A stretch of 64,000 nucleotides of DNA, from NCBI GenBank assembly GCA_023539445.1, contig JAKCEW010000002.1:62001-126000 (forward strand). The letters are read 5' to 3'. How positions within the stretch are numbered: position 1 is the first letter of the stretch; each line of letters opens with the position of its first letter. Position numbers and translations under genes: made by a program. Below are positions 1-8,393 of this stretch, one piece after another. The stretch is from Candidatus Terraquivivens yellowstonensis (GTDB lineage: Archaea > Thermoproteota > Nitrososphaeria_A > Caldarchaeales > Wolframiiraptoraceae). The notes below the pieces were generated by a model. The model was not told where the DNA came from. It saw only the letters and a program-made list of their open reading frames with translations, and made no database searches.

Positions 1-140
1 GTGCCGATAAAAGAATACTTTTCGTGGAGTCTTTTGGATTCTTAGAACCTAAGAGGATGGTGCTTGAGGCCATCAAGATTCTTAACAAGAAAGTAAGCAA
101 CTTAATGCACGTGATTAGGGAGTGTGAGCAACATGCTTAG
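1..140 (+). CDS. rpoD: RNA polymerase subunit D (Rpo3), C-terminal end
   Basis: Only the last 45 residues are present; the frame runs from base 3 to the TAG at 138-140. The tail reads FVESFGFLEPKRMV followed by a helix ending in ECEQHA, which fits the C-terminal helix of the archaeal alpha-like subunit that pairs with Rpo11 in the polymerase assembly platform. The next gene (L18e) starts inside this one with a 17-base overlap. The order rpoD-L18e-L13-S9-rpoN is a classic archaeal cluster and is the main support for the name, because so little of the protein is visible. Confidence 0.82.
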   Translation, partial: ADKRILFVESFGFLEPKRMVLEAIKILNKKVSNLMHVIRECEQHA

Positions 141-456
141 CTTACAGGTATATCGCACTCTCAAAAAGTTAGCAAAAGAATCTAGATTTTGGAGAGCAAT
201 ACTCAAGGAGGCTAGTAAGCCCAGAAGGGTGGTAAATGTATATAGGTTGAACAGATATACAAAAGGCGGCGAGGTAGTCTTCGTCCCAGGCAAGTTACTG
301 GGCTTTGGGAACATAGACCACCCTGTTACAGTATCTGCCTTCGCTTTCTCCAAATCTGCGTATGAGAAGGTTATAAGAGCAGGTGGCAACGTCCTCTCCA
401 TGGAAGATTTTATGAAACTTTATCCAAAAGGAAGGGGTGTGAAGATAATTGGTTAA
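124..456 (+). CDS. rpl18e: 50S ribosomal protein L18e (eL18)
   Basis: 110 residues from a GTG start at 124 that overlaps the end of rpoD. eL18 is a component of the archaeal/eukaryotic large subunit. The sequence has the family's basic N-terminal helix (YRTLKKLAKESRFWRAI), the VNVYRLNRYTK stretch and the central GNIDHPVTV segment. Length is normal for archaea. It overlaps the next gene (L13) by 8 bases, so the cluster is translationally coupled. Confidence 0.93.
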   Translation: MSNMLSLQVYRTLKKLAKESRFWRAILKEASKPRRVVNVYRLNRYTKGGEVVFVPGKLLGFGNIDHPVTVSAFAFSKSAYEKVIRAGGNVLSMEDFMKLYPKGRGVKIIG

Positions 457-934
457 TATTCAAACTTATGCACAGGAAGAAGAAATAGTCGTCGATGCCA
501 CGAACCTAAAGTTAGGCAGAATGGCGTCTTACATAGCAAAGAACCTTATGCAAGGTAAGAGGGTCACCGTTGTAAACGCCGAGAAAGCCATCGTTACTGG
601 GAATAAGAAAGCTATACTCGAAAGGTATCTTATGCTCTTGGGAAGAAGCCAGAAGAGGTCGATACATAGGCCCAGTGTATGGTATCCGAGGACGCCGAAT
701 AAATTGGTGTGGTACACTATAGTAAGAATGTTACCAAGGAAGAAGGCCAAGGGCAAGATGGCGATGCATAGACTCAAGGTGTATGTAGGCGTACCTGAAA
801 AGTATAAGAATGCAACGCTGACGTCTTTTGAAGAAGCCAAGCTAATTAGTACTAGGAATAGGAGTGGTAAGCTTATAAGATACATGACGATTGAACAAAT
901 ATCTAGAGAATTAAAAGGTGGGAGACAAACGTGA
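449..934 (+). CDS. rpl13: 50S ribosomal protein L13 (uL13)
   Basis: 161 residues from TTG 449. It has the uL13 signatures VVDATNLKLGRMASYIAK near the N terminus, VVNAEKAIVTGNK and a late AKGKMAMHRLKVY segment. uL13 binds 23S rRNA early in large-subunit assembly. A few residues precede the conserved VVDAT strand, so the exact start is not certain, but the TTG gives an 8-base overlap with L18e in the style of this cluster. The stop overlaps the S9 GTG start by four bases (GTGA). Confidence 0.93.
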   Translation: MVNIQTYAQEEEIVVDATNLKLGRMASYIAKNLMQGKRVTVVNAEKAIVTGNKKAILERYLMLLGRSQKRSIHRPSVWYPRTPNKLVWYTIVRMLPRKKAKGKMAMHRLKVYVGVPEKYKNATLTSFEEAKLISTRNRSGKLIRYMTIEQISRELKGGRQT

Positions 935-1332
935 GCAAGGTACTCGAACAAATATTTGTGGGAAAGAGGAAGACGGCTGTTGCAAGGCTTAAGGTGAGAC
1001 ATGGAAACGGTGAAGTGCTAATAAATAACATGCCCGTCGAGATGCTTGGGCACGAAATCGCCATCAAAAAAATTTTAACCCCGCTATATTTCGATGAGAA
1101 ATTTTGGAAAACTCACACGTTTGATGTAAATGTTTCAGGTGGTGGAGTTCTCGCTGCTGCTGATGCTATAGCTATTGCGATAGCGAAGGCTGTTGCAGCT
1201 CACAGCTCGAAGGCAAGAGAGGCTATATTGCAGTTTGACCGTGCATTATTGGTCGACGACCCTCGCAGGACTGAGCCCAAAAAACCAAACAGGAGATCAG
1301 CAAGAAGATTCAAGCAAAAGTCATACAGGTAA
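931..1332 (+). CDS. rps9: 30S ribosomal protein S9 (uS9)
   Basis: 133 residues from GTG 931, overlapping the L13 stop. It shows the uS9 start VGKRKTAVARLKV, the central SGGGVLAAADAIAIAIAKA segment and the C-terminal basic tail RRSARRFKQKSYR, whose last residues reach the P-site tRNA in ribosome structures. Length is typical for archaea. rpoN follows after a 25-base spacer. Confidence 0.95.
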   Translation: MSKVLEQIFVGKRKTAVARLKVRHGNGEVLINNMPVEMLGHEIAIKKILTPLYFDEKFWKTHTFDVNVSGGGVLAAADAIAIAIAKAVAAHSSKAREAILQFDRALLVDDPRRTEPKKPNRRSARRFKQKSYR

Positions 1333-1357
1333 ATTATGGGTGGTGTTATCTGGTTTG

Positions 1358-1579
1358 ATGTTTCCTATTAGATGTTTCACATGTGGTGCACTCATAGCCG
1401 ATAAGTGGGAGGAATACAAAGCTAGGGTGGATGCAGGTGAGAGTCCTGCTAAGGTTCTTGACGAGCTAGGTATAAAGAGATATTGTTGCAGGAGGATGTT
1501 CATATCCGCAGAAGATTATTTCGATGAGATTGTTGAGTTTAGGTCAAGGTTTGGTAAGAGGGGAGACATAAAGACGTGA
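1358..1579 (+). CDS. rpoN: RNA polymerase subunit N (Rpo10)
   Basis: 73 residues. Rpo10 is a small zinc-binding subunit in the Rpo3/Rpo11/Rpo12 assembly platform. The zinc site is visible as CFTC (C6, C9) and RYCCRR (C43, C44), the atypical Cys-Cys pair of this family. The frame is open far upstream inside rps9, but homology begins at MFPIRCF, so ATG 1358 is chosen; a GGTG motif lies upstream. The stop overlaps the enolase GTG by four bases. The rpoK gene often found next to rpoN in archaea is not here. Confidence 0.93.
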   Translation: MFPIRCFTCGALIADKWEEYKARVDAGESPAKVLDELGIKRYCCRRMFISAEDYFDEIVEFRSRFGKRGDIKT

Positions 1580-2832
1580 ATACATCTTCAAAAATAGTAG
1601 ATGCTTATGCAAGGATAGTGCTCGATAGTAGGGGCGATGAAACAATAGAGGTCGAAATTAGGACTGCTAAAGGTCTTGGAAGGGCCGCGGCCCCCGCTGG
1701 TAAGAGTAGGGGCATAAAGGAAGCCGTTCCCTATCCTCCGGGCGGTGTCAGAGAATCTCTTGAAATCTTCAAAAGAACTATAAGGCAACGCTTGATAGGT
1801 CTCGATGCGTCTGAACAAGAATCAATAGATTATATGCTTAAAGAAATTGATGGCACTGATAGATTCGAAAAGATTGGAGGAAATCTCGCTTATGCCATAT
1901 CCCTCGCGACGGCGCTAGCAGCATCCGCGGCTTTGGAAAAGCCGCTTTATGAGTTTTTGGATCCTGACGCATCATCCATCCCATTGCCGCTTGGTAATGT
2001 ACTGGGCGGAGGCAAGCATGCAGGTAAGGGAGCGCCGGACATACAGGAGATGTTGACAGTCCCGCTTAACCCTAAGACACCTTTTGATGCGATAATGGCA
2101 AACGCCTTAGTCCATAAGGAGCTTGGAAAAATTCTCCAGAAGAAGCTGCCGAACTTTCCGCTTGGAAGGGGCGATGAGGGAGCCTACGCGCCGAACATGC
2201 GCATCCATGAGGCTCTGGAGAGTGTTGTTGAAGCTGCTAACAGGGTTTCAGAGATAACGGGCATAAAGCTTGGTGTCGGTATAGATGTGGCAGCATCAAG
2301 CTTATGGGACGAAAAGAAAAGATGTTACGTTTATGAGAACGAGGGCAAATGTATGACGAGAGATGAACACATAAACTACGTAATATCCCTTATACGAGAA
2401 TTTAATCTGGTTTATGTTGAAGACCCTGTTGAAGAATACGACTTCGAGGGCTTCAAGGAGGTTCTTAAAGCTGTGCCGGACATTTTGATCTGTGCCGATG
2501 ACTTAGTAGTGACTAATGCAACGCTTATCAAAAAAGCTGGCGAGATCGGGGCCGCTAACGCTGTAATTATCAAACCCAATCAAATTGGGACGCTTACCGA
2601 TACGCGGCGTGCATGCAGAGTTGCGCAGGGGTATGGTATGGTAACTGTAGCGTCCCATAGGTCGGGAGAGACACCCGAAGGGCACCTCGCCCATATAGCG
2701 GTCGGACTCGGGTGTAAATTAATTAAGTCGGGCGTAATTGGTGGTGAGAGGGTCGCAAAGGCGAACGAGTTGCTAAGGATTGGAGAAAACTTAGGTAGTA
2801 AACTAAAAATGGCAACGTTAGGGGGTGGGTGA
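1576..2832 (+). CDS. eno: Enolase
   Basis: 418 residues from GTG 1576. Cytosolic glycolytic/gluconeogenic enzyme interconverting 2-phosphoglycerate and phosphoenolpyruvate. It has the enolase signature IIKPNQIGTLTDT with the catalytic lysine, metal ligands in VEDPVEEYDFEGF and DDLVVTN, and the active-site SHRSGETPE loop. The GGGKHAGKGAPDIQEM loop near residue 135 replaces the GGSHAGN loop of bacterial enzymes. Length is normal. It is coupled to rpoN and followed directly by rps2, the usual archaeal arrangement. Confidence 0.96.
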   Translation: MNTSSKIVDAYARIVLDSRGDETIEVEIRTAKGLGRAAAPAGKSRGIKEAVPYPPGGVRESLEIFKRTIRQRLIGLDASEQESIDYMLKEIDGTDRFEKIGGNLAYAISLATALAASAALEKPLYEFLDPDASSIPLPLGNVLGGGKHAGKGAPDIQEMLTVPLNPKTPFDAIMANALVHKELGKILQKKLPNFPLGRGDEGAYAPNMRIHEALESVVEAANRVSEITGIKLGVGIDVAASSLWDEKKRCYVYENEGKCMTRDEHINYVISLIREFNLVYVEDPVEEYDFEGFKEVLKAVPDILICADDLVVTNATLIKKAGEIGAANAVIIKPNQIGTLTDTRRACRVAQGYGMVTVASHRSGETPEGHLAHIAVGLGCKLIKSGVIGGERVAKANELLRIGENLGSKLKMATLGGG

Positions 2833-3447
2833 ATGGAGTCAACACAATCAGCAGAAGCGGAAATTATAGAGCTGTTCGTGAAGAATGCCATGCATGTGGG
2901 TTCAAAGGTTAAAGTGAAGCATGCCGAGAAGTTCATATTCAAGCTTAGGCAAGATGGCATATATCTAATAGACGTGAAAAAGACAATCGAAAGACTTAAC
3001 ATTGCCGCAAAATTCATTTCATACTTTCCGCCGGAAAAGGTAGCCGTAGTATCTACACACGTTTACGGTATCAGGGCAGTCCAAAGGTTTTGTGAGCTTA
3101 CCGGTTGTATACCCGTCGTTCAAAAGATCCGTTCGGGAATGTTCACGAACAGAGTATTAAAATACTACATAGAGCCACAGCTGGTGCTGGTTTCTGATCC
3201 CCGCTACGATGCCCAAGCTATAAAGGAAGCGGCGATAGCTAGGATACCGGTAATAGCATTTTGCAGCACGGACAACATGCTCAGCAACATAGATTTAGCA
3301 GTTCCGATAAACAACAGGGGAAAATCTTCCTTACCATACGCATTTTGGTACTTGGCGAAACGTGTTCTCATGGAAAGAGGGTTGCTGACACCAGAGAAAG
3401 AAGCAGAGATACTGCCCGAAAGTTTCATGCCGACATCGGTCGCTTAG
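2833..3447 (+). CDS. rps2: 30S ribosomal protein S2 (uS2)
   Basis: 204 residues; ATG 2833 directly follows the enolase stop. Small-subunit protein of the head/platform region. It shows HVGSKVKVKHAEKFIFKLR, the DVKKTIERL helix, a GMFTNR segment and the VSDPRYDAQAIKEA and PVIAFCSTDN strands typical of uS2. Last gene of the block that begins with rpoD; a 53-base spacer with an AT-rich stretch separates it from MEMO1. Confidence 0.95.
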   Translation: MESTQSAEAEIIELFVKNAMHVGSKVKVKHAEKFIFKLRQDGIYLIDVKKTIERLNIAAKFISYFPPEKVAVVSTHVYGIRAVQRFCELTGCIPVVQKIRSGMFTNRVLKYYIEPQLVLVSDPRYDAQAIKEAAIARIPVIAFCSTDNMLSNIDLAVPINNRGKSSLPYAFWYLAKRVLMERGLLTPEKEAEILPESFMPTSVA

Positions 3448-3500
3448 GTTTTATGTGAAGTTTTAATAGCAGGTAATCGACGATTATACGTAGATTAGGA

Positions 3501-4352
3501 ATGGGTATACGTAGACCGATAGTTGCTGGTAGTTTTTATGCTAGTACTCAAAAGCTCTTGAGAGAGCAGATAAAAGAAGCATTTTTACATCCAATTGGGC
3601 CGGGAAGGCTACCAAGGGATGTATGGGGCGATAAAAGAATACCTGCGCTTATATGTCCCCATGCGGGTTACATGTATTCTGGACCTGTAGCAGCCCATTC
3701 TTACATCTCTTTAGAAGGGAGGAAGAAGCCGAAAGTCGTACTCATAGTAGGACCCAACCATTCTGGCATAGGTTCAGAAGTTTCTGTATATCCAGAAGGC
3801 GAATGGTTTACTCCGCTTGGTAGTGTGCCGATCGACTCGGAATTAGCCAAAATTCTCTCGAAGAACTCAGATCTGATAAGCCTTGACGAGTACTCGCACG
3901 ATGAAGAACATTCACTTGAGGTTCAGCTTCCATTTCTTCAGTACGTGTTAGGGTCATTCAGACTTGTACCTATCGTGATGCTAAACCAAGATAAGGACGT
4001 GGCAGAAGAAGTCGGCAGGGCTATAGCAGAATCGGTTAGCGAGCGGGATGTGTTACTTATAGCTTCGTCGGATTTCACTCATTATGAACCGGATGCTGTT
4101 GCTAAGAAAAAAGATATGATGGCCATAGATCGCATAAGTGCTTTGGATGTTGAAGGGTTTTATGACGTGATATTCAGACATAAGATTACGGCGTGCGGCT
4201 ACGGGCCGATCGCTGCCATAATGACAGCGTCGAAGATTTTGGGTGCCAAGAATGCCAATTTATTGAAGTATGCAACTAGCGGGGATGTTACAGGCGATAG
4301 GTCGGCAGTCGTGGGTTATGCTTCTATACTCATTGAGTTAGAGGGTCAGTAA
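3501..4352 (+). CDS. MEMO1 family protein
   Basis: 283 residues. Full-length member of the MEMO family, related in fold to extradiol dioxygenases; the biochemical role in archaea is not settled. Visible family motifs are RPIVAGSFYAS at the N terminus, CPHAGYMYSGPVAAHSY, VGPNHSGIG, SSDFTHYEP and ACGYGPIAA, which together hold the conserved His and Cys residues around the metal site. MEMO proteins co-occur with AMMECR1 and a radical SAM enzyme in many genomes. Two radical SAM genes lie about 15 kb downstream, but no AMMECR1 gene is in the window. Confidence 0.92.
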   Translation: MGIRRPIVAGSFYASTQKLLREQIKEAFLHPIGPGRLPRDVWGDKRIPALICPHAGYMYSGPVAAHSYISLEGRKKPKVVLIVGPNHSGIGSEVSVYPEGEWFTPLGSVPIDSELAKILSKNSDLISLDEYSHDEEHSLEVQLPFLQYVLGSFRLVPIVMLNQDKDVAEEVGRAIAESVSERDVLLIASSDFTHYEPDAVAKKKDMMAIDRISALDVEGFYDVIFRHKITACGYGPIAAIMTASKILGAKNANLLKYATSGDVTGDRSAVVGYASILIELEGQ

Positions 4353-4396
4353 GTGGTTTGTTATGGTTATTGATATAAGTAGGCGCCCATTCTATA

Positions 4397-4780
4397 ATGC
4401 CCATGAAAGCGAGCTTAAAGAGCATCGTTGAAGACATGCTTGCAAAGATTGAGGACAAGCATGTTATAGGCCTAATAACTTACCGTCATTATGCTGAAGA
4501 GCTTGCCCTTTATGAAAAGTTTGGTAGATGTGGCTTTGCTATAACTGTTGTCATGGCGAACGGTGGCAGAATCGCATACCACATGCTGGTAGAGGTCGAA
4601 AAAGATTTCAGACATAAAGAAGCGGGTGGCACCGTCAAATACATGCTGTTAAAGGAGGAAGGGGGTAAAAGGACCCTTAACGTTGTAAAGGCTAGGTACA
4701 GAACCCGAAAAGAACTCCTTAGGAGTGTGGAGAGAGTCAGAAGATCCTTTTACAGACGTGTACTTCAAGGCCAGGCATAA
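4397..4780 (+). CDS. Conserved-looking protein of unknown function
   Basis: 127 residues from ATG 4397 (ATG 4403 is also possible). I do not recognise the family. It looks soluble, with an alpha/beta pattern: a helix with EDMLAKIEDKHVIGLI, a strand segment GFAITVVMANGGRIAYHML, then a very basic C-terminal half ending in ERVRRSFYRRVL that could contact nucleic acid. An AT-rich GATATAAG stretch about 25 bases upstream suggests its own promoter. It lies between MEMO1 and mevalonate kinase. No function is assigned. Confidence 0.7.
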   Translation: MPMKASLKSIVEDMLAKIEDKHVIGLITYRHYAEELALYEKFGRCGFAITVVMANGGRIAYHMLVEVEKDFRHKEAGGTVKYMLLKEEGGKRTLNVVKARYRTRKELLRSVERVRRSFYRRVLQGQA

Positions 4781-4895
4781 TGCTCAAACTTCTAAGGTTT
4801 AATGGGTTACGAATCTCGAAACATTCCAAGTAAACCTAAAACAGAAATAAGCGAACGTTCAATGTAAAAAGTAGCGGATTAGGTGGATATGATCC

Positions 4896-5879
4896 TTGAG
4901 AGCAGTTGCCGTAGCGCCCGGTAAAGTTATCCTGTACGGTGAACACTTTGTAGTCTACAACGTGCCTGCGATAGTCATGGCTATAGATAGAGTGGTTAAG
5001 GTGTCCGTTTCTCCAAGAGAGGATGGGTCGTTAAGGATATGCTCAGACTTAGGTTTTGCTTGCGAGTACAGTGATGGTGATGTTAAACCAATTATGGGTG
5101 GTAAAAAGGCTGTAACTTTTCTTGAACCCGTAAGAATAGCGGCTAGAACTGTCTTGGAATATTTCAATGAAAAGAAGGGATTATCCATAGATGTGCATTC
5201 TGCGATTCCATCATCTGTTGGTCTAGGTTCCTCGGGAGCAATATCCGTAGCTACTGTAGCGGCTGTTAGCAAAGTTTTAGGCCATGAAATCAGTAAAGAA
5301 CAAGTATGGAGGCTCTCATTACGGGCTGAGAGGTACGTCCACGTAACGCCCTCTGGTATAGACCCCCTCGTTTCGACTTATGGAGGCCTTCTGGTTTGGA
5401 GAATACAGGATGGCACTAAACCGAAGAAAATAAACCGCGACATCGAGATTGTTGTGGGCAATACAGGAATACAGCGCTCAACTGGTAAGTTCGTGTCAAT
5501 GGTAGGGAGAAAGAAAACCAAGAAGATTGAAGGAATAAGTCAGCTTATGGGTGTCATGAGCTGGATATCGAACCTAGCTTTAAAGGCCTTCAAGGAAATG
5601 GATATCGTTACTTTAGGGGCTTTGATGAACATGAACCATGAGCTACTTAGGATCATCGGCGTTTCTAATGAGTCGTTAGATAGGTTGGTAGAAGCTACGA
5701 GGAAGGCTGGTGCTTTGGGGAGCAAGCTGACGGGTGGCGGAGGTGGCGGTTGCATGATAAGCCTCACAACTTTGAGTAAAAGGGCGGCTGTATGTAAAGC
5801 TATAAAGGAGAACGGTGGCCAGCCGATGATCGTTAGGAAGAATAATGCCGGCGTAAAGGCTTGGCTCGTAAAAAACTAA
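4896..5879 (+). CDS. mvk: Mevalonate kinase
   Basis: 327 residues. GHMP-superfamily kinase that phosphorylates mevalonate with ATP in isoprenoid lipid synthesis. It has APGKVILYGEHFVV at the N terminus, the GHMP ATP loop PSSVGLGSSGAIS near residue 110, a PSGIDP motif and the C-terminal TGGGGGGCMI loop. The start is TTG 4896, after AGGTGG at 4881-4886; the nearby ATG 4889 is out of frame. Together with the reductase, synthase and thiolase downstream and IPK/IDI-2, it belongs to the archaeal mevalonate pathway. No phosphomevalonate kinase or decarboxylase is seen. Confidence 0.95.
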   Translation: MRAVAVAPGKVILYGEHFVVYNVPAIVMAIDRVVKVSVSPREDGSLRICSDLGFACEYSDGDVKPIMGGKKAVTFLEPVRIAARTVLEYFNEKKGLSIDVHSAIPSSVGLGSSGAISVATVAAVSKVLGHEISKEQVWRLSLRAERYVHVTPSGIDPLVSTYGGLLVWRIQDGTKPKKINRDIEIVVGNTGIQRSTGKFVSMVGRKKTKKIEGISQLMGVMSWISNLALKAFKEMDIVTLGALMNMNHELLRIIGVSNESLDRLVEATRKAGALGSKLTGGGGGGCMISLTTLSKRAAVCKAIKENGGQPMIVRKNNAGVKAWLVKN

Positions 5880-6000
5880 TACAAATCATGAGTACTCTTA
5901 TCCAAGGCACGATCTCACGAAAAACTTTGCTCAAACGCTTTCTGCGAATAAATATAAGTACGAAATCCGTTATAAAACGTCTTTTAACGTTAACGTAAGA

Positions 6001-6010
6001 AATTTATCTA
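6001..6010 (+). promoter_or_regulatory. TATA box for HMG-CoA reductase
   Basis: AATTTATCTA lies about 26 bases before ATG 6032, so the transcript would begin at or next to the start codon (leaderless). The 150-base gap between mevalonate kinase and this gene is AT-rich and holds nothing else I can identify. Confidence 0.45.
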
Positions 6011-6031
6011 TCGTTTTCTAAAAAATATGTC

Positions 6032-7303
6032 ATGAAATCGTCCAGAATACCTCGATTTTATCAACTTTCACCTGAAGAGAGGCTGAAGTACGTGGCGGAA
6101 TTTGCTGAACTTACACCCGAAGAGGTCGAGCTTCTGAAGAAGCATGGTGGTCTAGATTTATCCGTGGCAAACAGAATGATAGAGAACGTTATAGGAACTT
6201 TCGGGCTACCGTTAGGTATAGCAACGAACTTCTTGATAAATGGGAAGGAGTACTTGATACCAATGGTGATCGAGGAGCCCTCGGTCGTCGCAGCTGCCTC
6301 CAATGCAGCAAGAATGACGAGGGAAGGTGGTGGAATATTCTCAATAAGCACAGAGCCTGTGATGATAGGTCAGGTACAGGTCGTCGGAATCAAAGACATA
6401 GAAGGTGCAAGGTTTGATGTTCTAAAGGTTAAGGATGAGATACTCAGGATGGCTAACGAGAAAGACCCGGTATTAGTAAGTCTAGGTGGTGGTGCTAAGG
6501 ATTTGGAGGCTAGGGTAGTCAATTCTCCGGAGGGACCGATGCTTATCGTTCATCTTCTGGTAGATGTAAGGGATGCCATGGGAGCGAATGCCGTAAACAC
6601 AATGGCCGAGGCGGTCGCTCCCTATATATCACAGATAACTGGCGGGAAAGTCTATCTCAGAATATTATCCAACTTAGCGGATAGAAGACTTGTAAGGGCG
6701 AAAACCGTCGTACCGAAGGATGCAGTTGGAGGAGAAGAGGTAGCGAAAGGTATAGTTTATGCGTGGGCCTTTGCGGCCGCTGATCCGTATAGGGCTGCAA
6801 CACATAATAAGGGAATAATGAATGGTGTGGATGCGGTAGTTATAGCCACAGGAAACGATTGGAGGGCAGTAGAGGCGGGAGCTCATGCTTACGCCGCGAG
6901 GAACGGAAGATATGAGCCCTTATCAAGATGGGAGCTTGATGAACACGGCAACCTCGTCGGTACCTTAGAGATGCCCCTAGCCCTAGGTATAGTTGGTGGT
7001 GCCACAAAAACCAACCCCCTGGCGAGAATATGTCTTAAGATACTTCGCGTCAAGACAGCATCCGAGTTAGCCGAAGTCGTTGGAGCCGTAGGTCTTGCTC
7101 AGAACCTTGCAGCGTTAAGGGCATTGGCGGCAGAGGGTATTCAGAGGGGTCACATGTCTTTACATGCCAAGAACATTGCTGTAATGGCCGGTGCTGTTGG
7201 CGATGAGGTGGATAAGGTAGCAGAGTTAATGGTAAAGGATGGAGTTATAAGGCTGGACAAGGCAATTGAGATATTACAAAAATTGAGAGGGAGGGCAACC
7301 TAG
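6032..7303 (+). CDS. hmgA: Class II HMG-CoA reductase
   Basis: 423 residues. Reduces HMG-CoA to mevalonate. The sequence matches the bacterial-type class II enzyme of Pseudomonas mevalonii along its whole length: ENVIGTFGLPLG and IEEPSVVAAAS (catalytic Glu near residue 81-82), VDVRDAMGAN cofactor loop, ATHNKGIMNG (catalytic Lys), TGNDWRAVEAGAHAY (Asp) and a late GHMSLHA (His). Class I archaeal enzymes look clearly different. The gene sits inside an otherwise archaeal mevalonate block, 15 bases before HMG-CoA synthase, so it is most likely the biosynthetic reductase here. Cofactor preference cannot be read with confidence. Confidence 0.96.
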   Translation: MKSSRIPRFYQLSPEERLKYVAEFAELTPEEVELLKKHGGLDLSVANRMIENVIGTFGLPLGIATNFLINGKEYLIPMVIEEPSVVAAASNAARMTREGGGIFSISTEPVMIGQVQVVGIKDIEGARFDVLKVKDEILRMANEKDPVLVSLGGGAKDLEARVVNSPEGPMLIVHLLVDVRDAMGANAVNTMAEAVAPYISQITGGKVYLRILSNLADRRLVRAKTVVPKDAVGGEEVAKGIVYAWAFAAADPYRAATHNKGIMNGVDAVVIATGNDWRAVEAGAHAYAARNGRYEPLSRWELDEHGNLVGTLEMPLALGIVGGATKTNPLARICLKILRVKTASELAEVVGAVGLAQNLAALRALAAEGIQRGHMSLHAKNIAVMAGAVGDEVDKVAELMVKDGVIRLDKAIEILQKLRGRAT

Positions 7304-7318
7304 GTAGGTGCGTTATTG

Positions 7319-8383
7319 ATGACAGTATTCGGGGACAAAAAGACGGTAATAGTAGGTTATGGCTCCTATATACCGAGATACAGGATTAAGATAGAAAGCA
7401 TAGCGCATGCATGGGGCGAATCATTAGATACGTTAAGGGGGCTAAGGGTCCAGGAAATTTCTGTGAAGGGTCCAGACGAGGACCAAGTTACGATAGCTGT
7501 AGAGGCAGCTAGGAATGCTTTAAGGAGAGCGCCCGAAGTGAGCCCGAAGGACATAGGGGCGATATACTCGGGCTCGGAGTCTAAACCTTATGCTGTTAAA
7601 CCAACATCAACAATAGTCGCGGCCGCGATAGGGGCGTCGATGTCTGTGAGGCTGGCTGATTACGAATTTGCATGCAAAGGTGGTACTGAAGCTATCATAA
7701 GCTGTATATCTCAGGCTAGGTCGGGTATGATTAAGTATGGGCTTGCAATCGCAGCTGACTGCTCCCAATCCCTGCCCGGTGACGTGTTGGAGTACACCGC
7801 ATCGGCGGGCGGCTCCGCATTCGTCATAGGCCACGATTCAGGCGATCCGATAGCCTATTTTGAAGGACAGTATTCGGTAGGTACGGATACACCGGATTTT
7901 TGGAGGAGAGACTTGATTAAGTATCCAAGACACGGTGGAAGGTTTACAGGAGAGCCCGCGTACTTTAGACACGTAATTGCGGCCGCTACCGGTTTAATGA
8001 AGGAACTTGATATGAAGCCGGAGGATTTTGATTATATAGTTCCGCATCAACCCAATGGCTCATTCCCGATCGAGGTTGCTAAAAGATTAGGTTTCAGCGA
8101 GAGTAAAGTATTGCCGGGCTTATTGTCTCCTATCGTAGGGAACTTCTACTCCGGTTCATCACCTACAGGGCTTTGTAAAGTACTTGATCAAGCTAAGCCC
8201 GGCCAGAGAATACTCTTAGTGTCCTTCGGCTCCGGTGCTGGATCCGATGCTTTCAGTATAGTTGTGGCTGAGGGGATAGAAAGGAAGAGAGGCTTGGCAC
8301 CTAAGGTTGAGGATTACATTAATAGAAAGAAGTACGTTGACTATAGCCTCTACGCAAAGTTCTGGGGTAAAATAGCGCGGTGA
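7319..8383 (+). CDS. Hydroxymethylglutaryl-CoA synthase
   Basis: 354 residues from ATG 7319, preceded by a strong site, GGTAGGTG, at 7303-7310; an in-frame TTG sits one codon earlier. Condenses acetyl-CoA with acetoacetyl-CoA to HMG-CoA. The nucleophile Cys is in [11 protein letters not shown] (about C119), the His in VPHQPNGSF, and the [11 protein letters not shown] segment is conserved. This is the short archaeal form. The thiolase and DUF35 genes follow at once; the three proteins form a channelling complex in a studied methanogen, and the gene order supports the same here. Confidence 0.95.
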   Translation: MTVFGDKKTVIVGYGSYIPRYRIKIESIAHAWGESLDTLRGLRVQEISVKGPDEDQVTIAVEAARNALRRAPEVSPKDIGAIYSGSESKPYAVKPTSTIVAAAIGASMSVRLADYEFACKGGTEAIISCISQARSGMIKYGLAIAADCSQSLPGDVLEYTASAGGSAFVIGHDSGDPIAYFEGQYSVGTDTPDFWRRDLIKYPRHGGRFTGEPAYFRHVIAAATGLMKELDMKPEDFDYIVPHQPNGSFPIEVAKRLGFSESKVLPGLLSPIVGNFYSGSSPTGLCKVLDQAKPGQRILLVSFGSGAGSDAFSIVVAEGIERKRGLAPKVEDYINRKKYVDYSLYAKFWGKIAR

Positions 8384-8393
8384 GGTGAATGTT

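Noticed and set aside
529..1002. Minus-strand open frame of 157 codons opposite L13
   Set aside because: Lies fully over a certain ribosomal protein gene, with low-complexity hydrophobic product.
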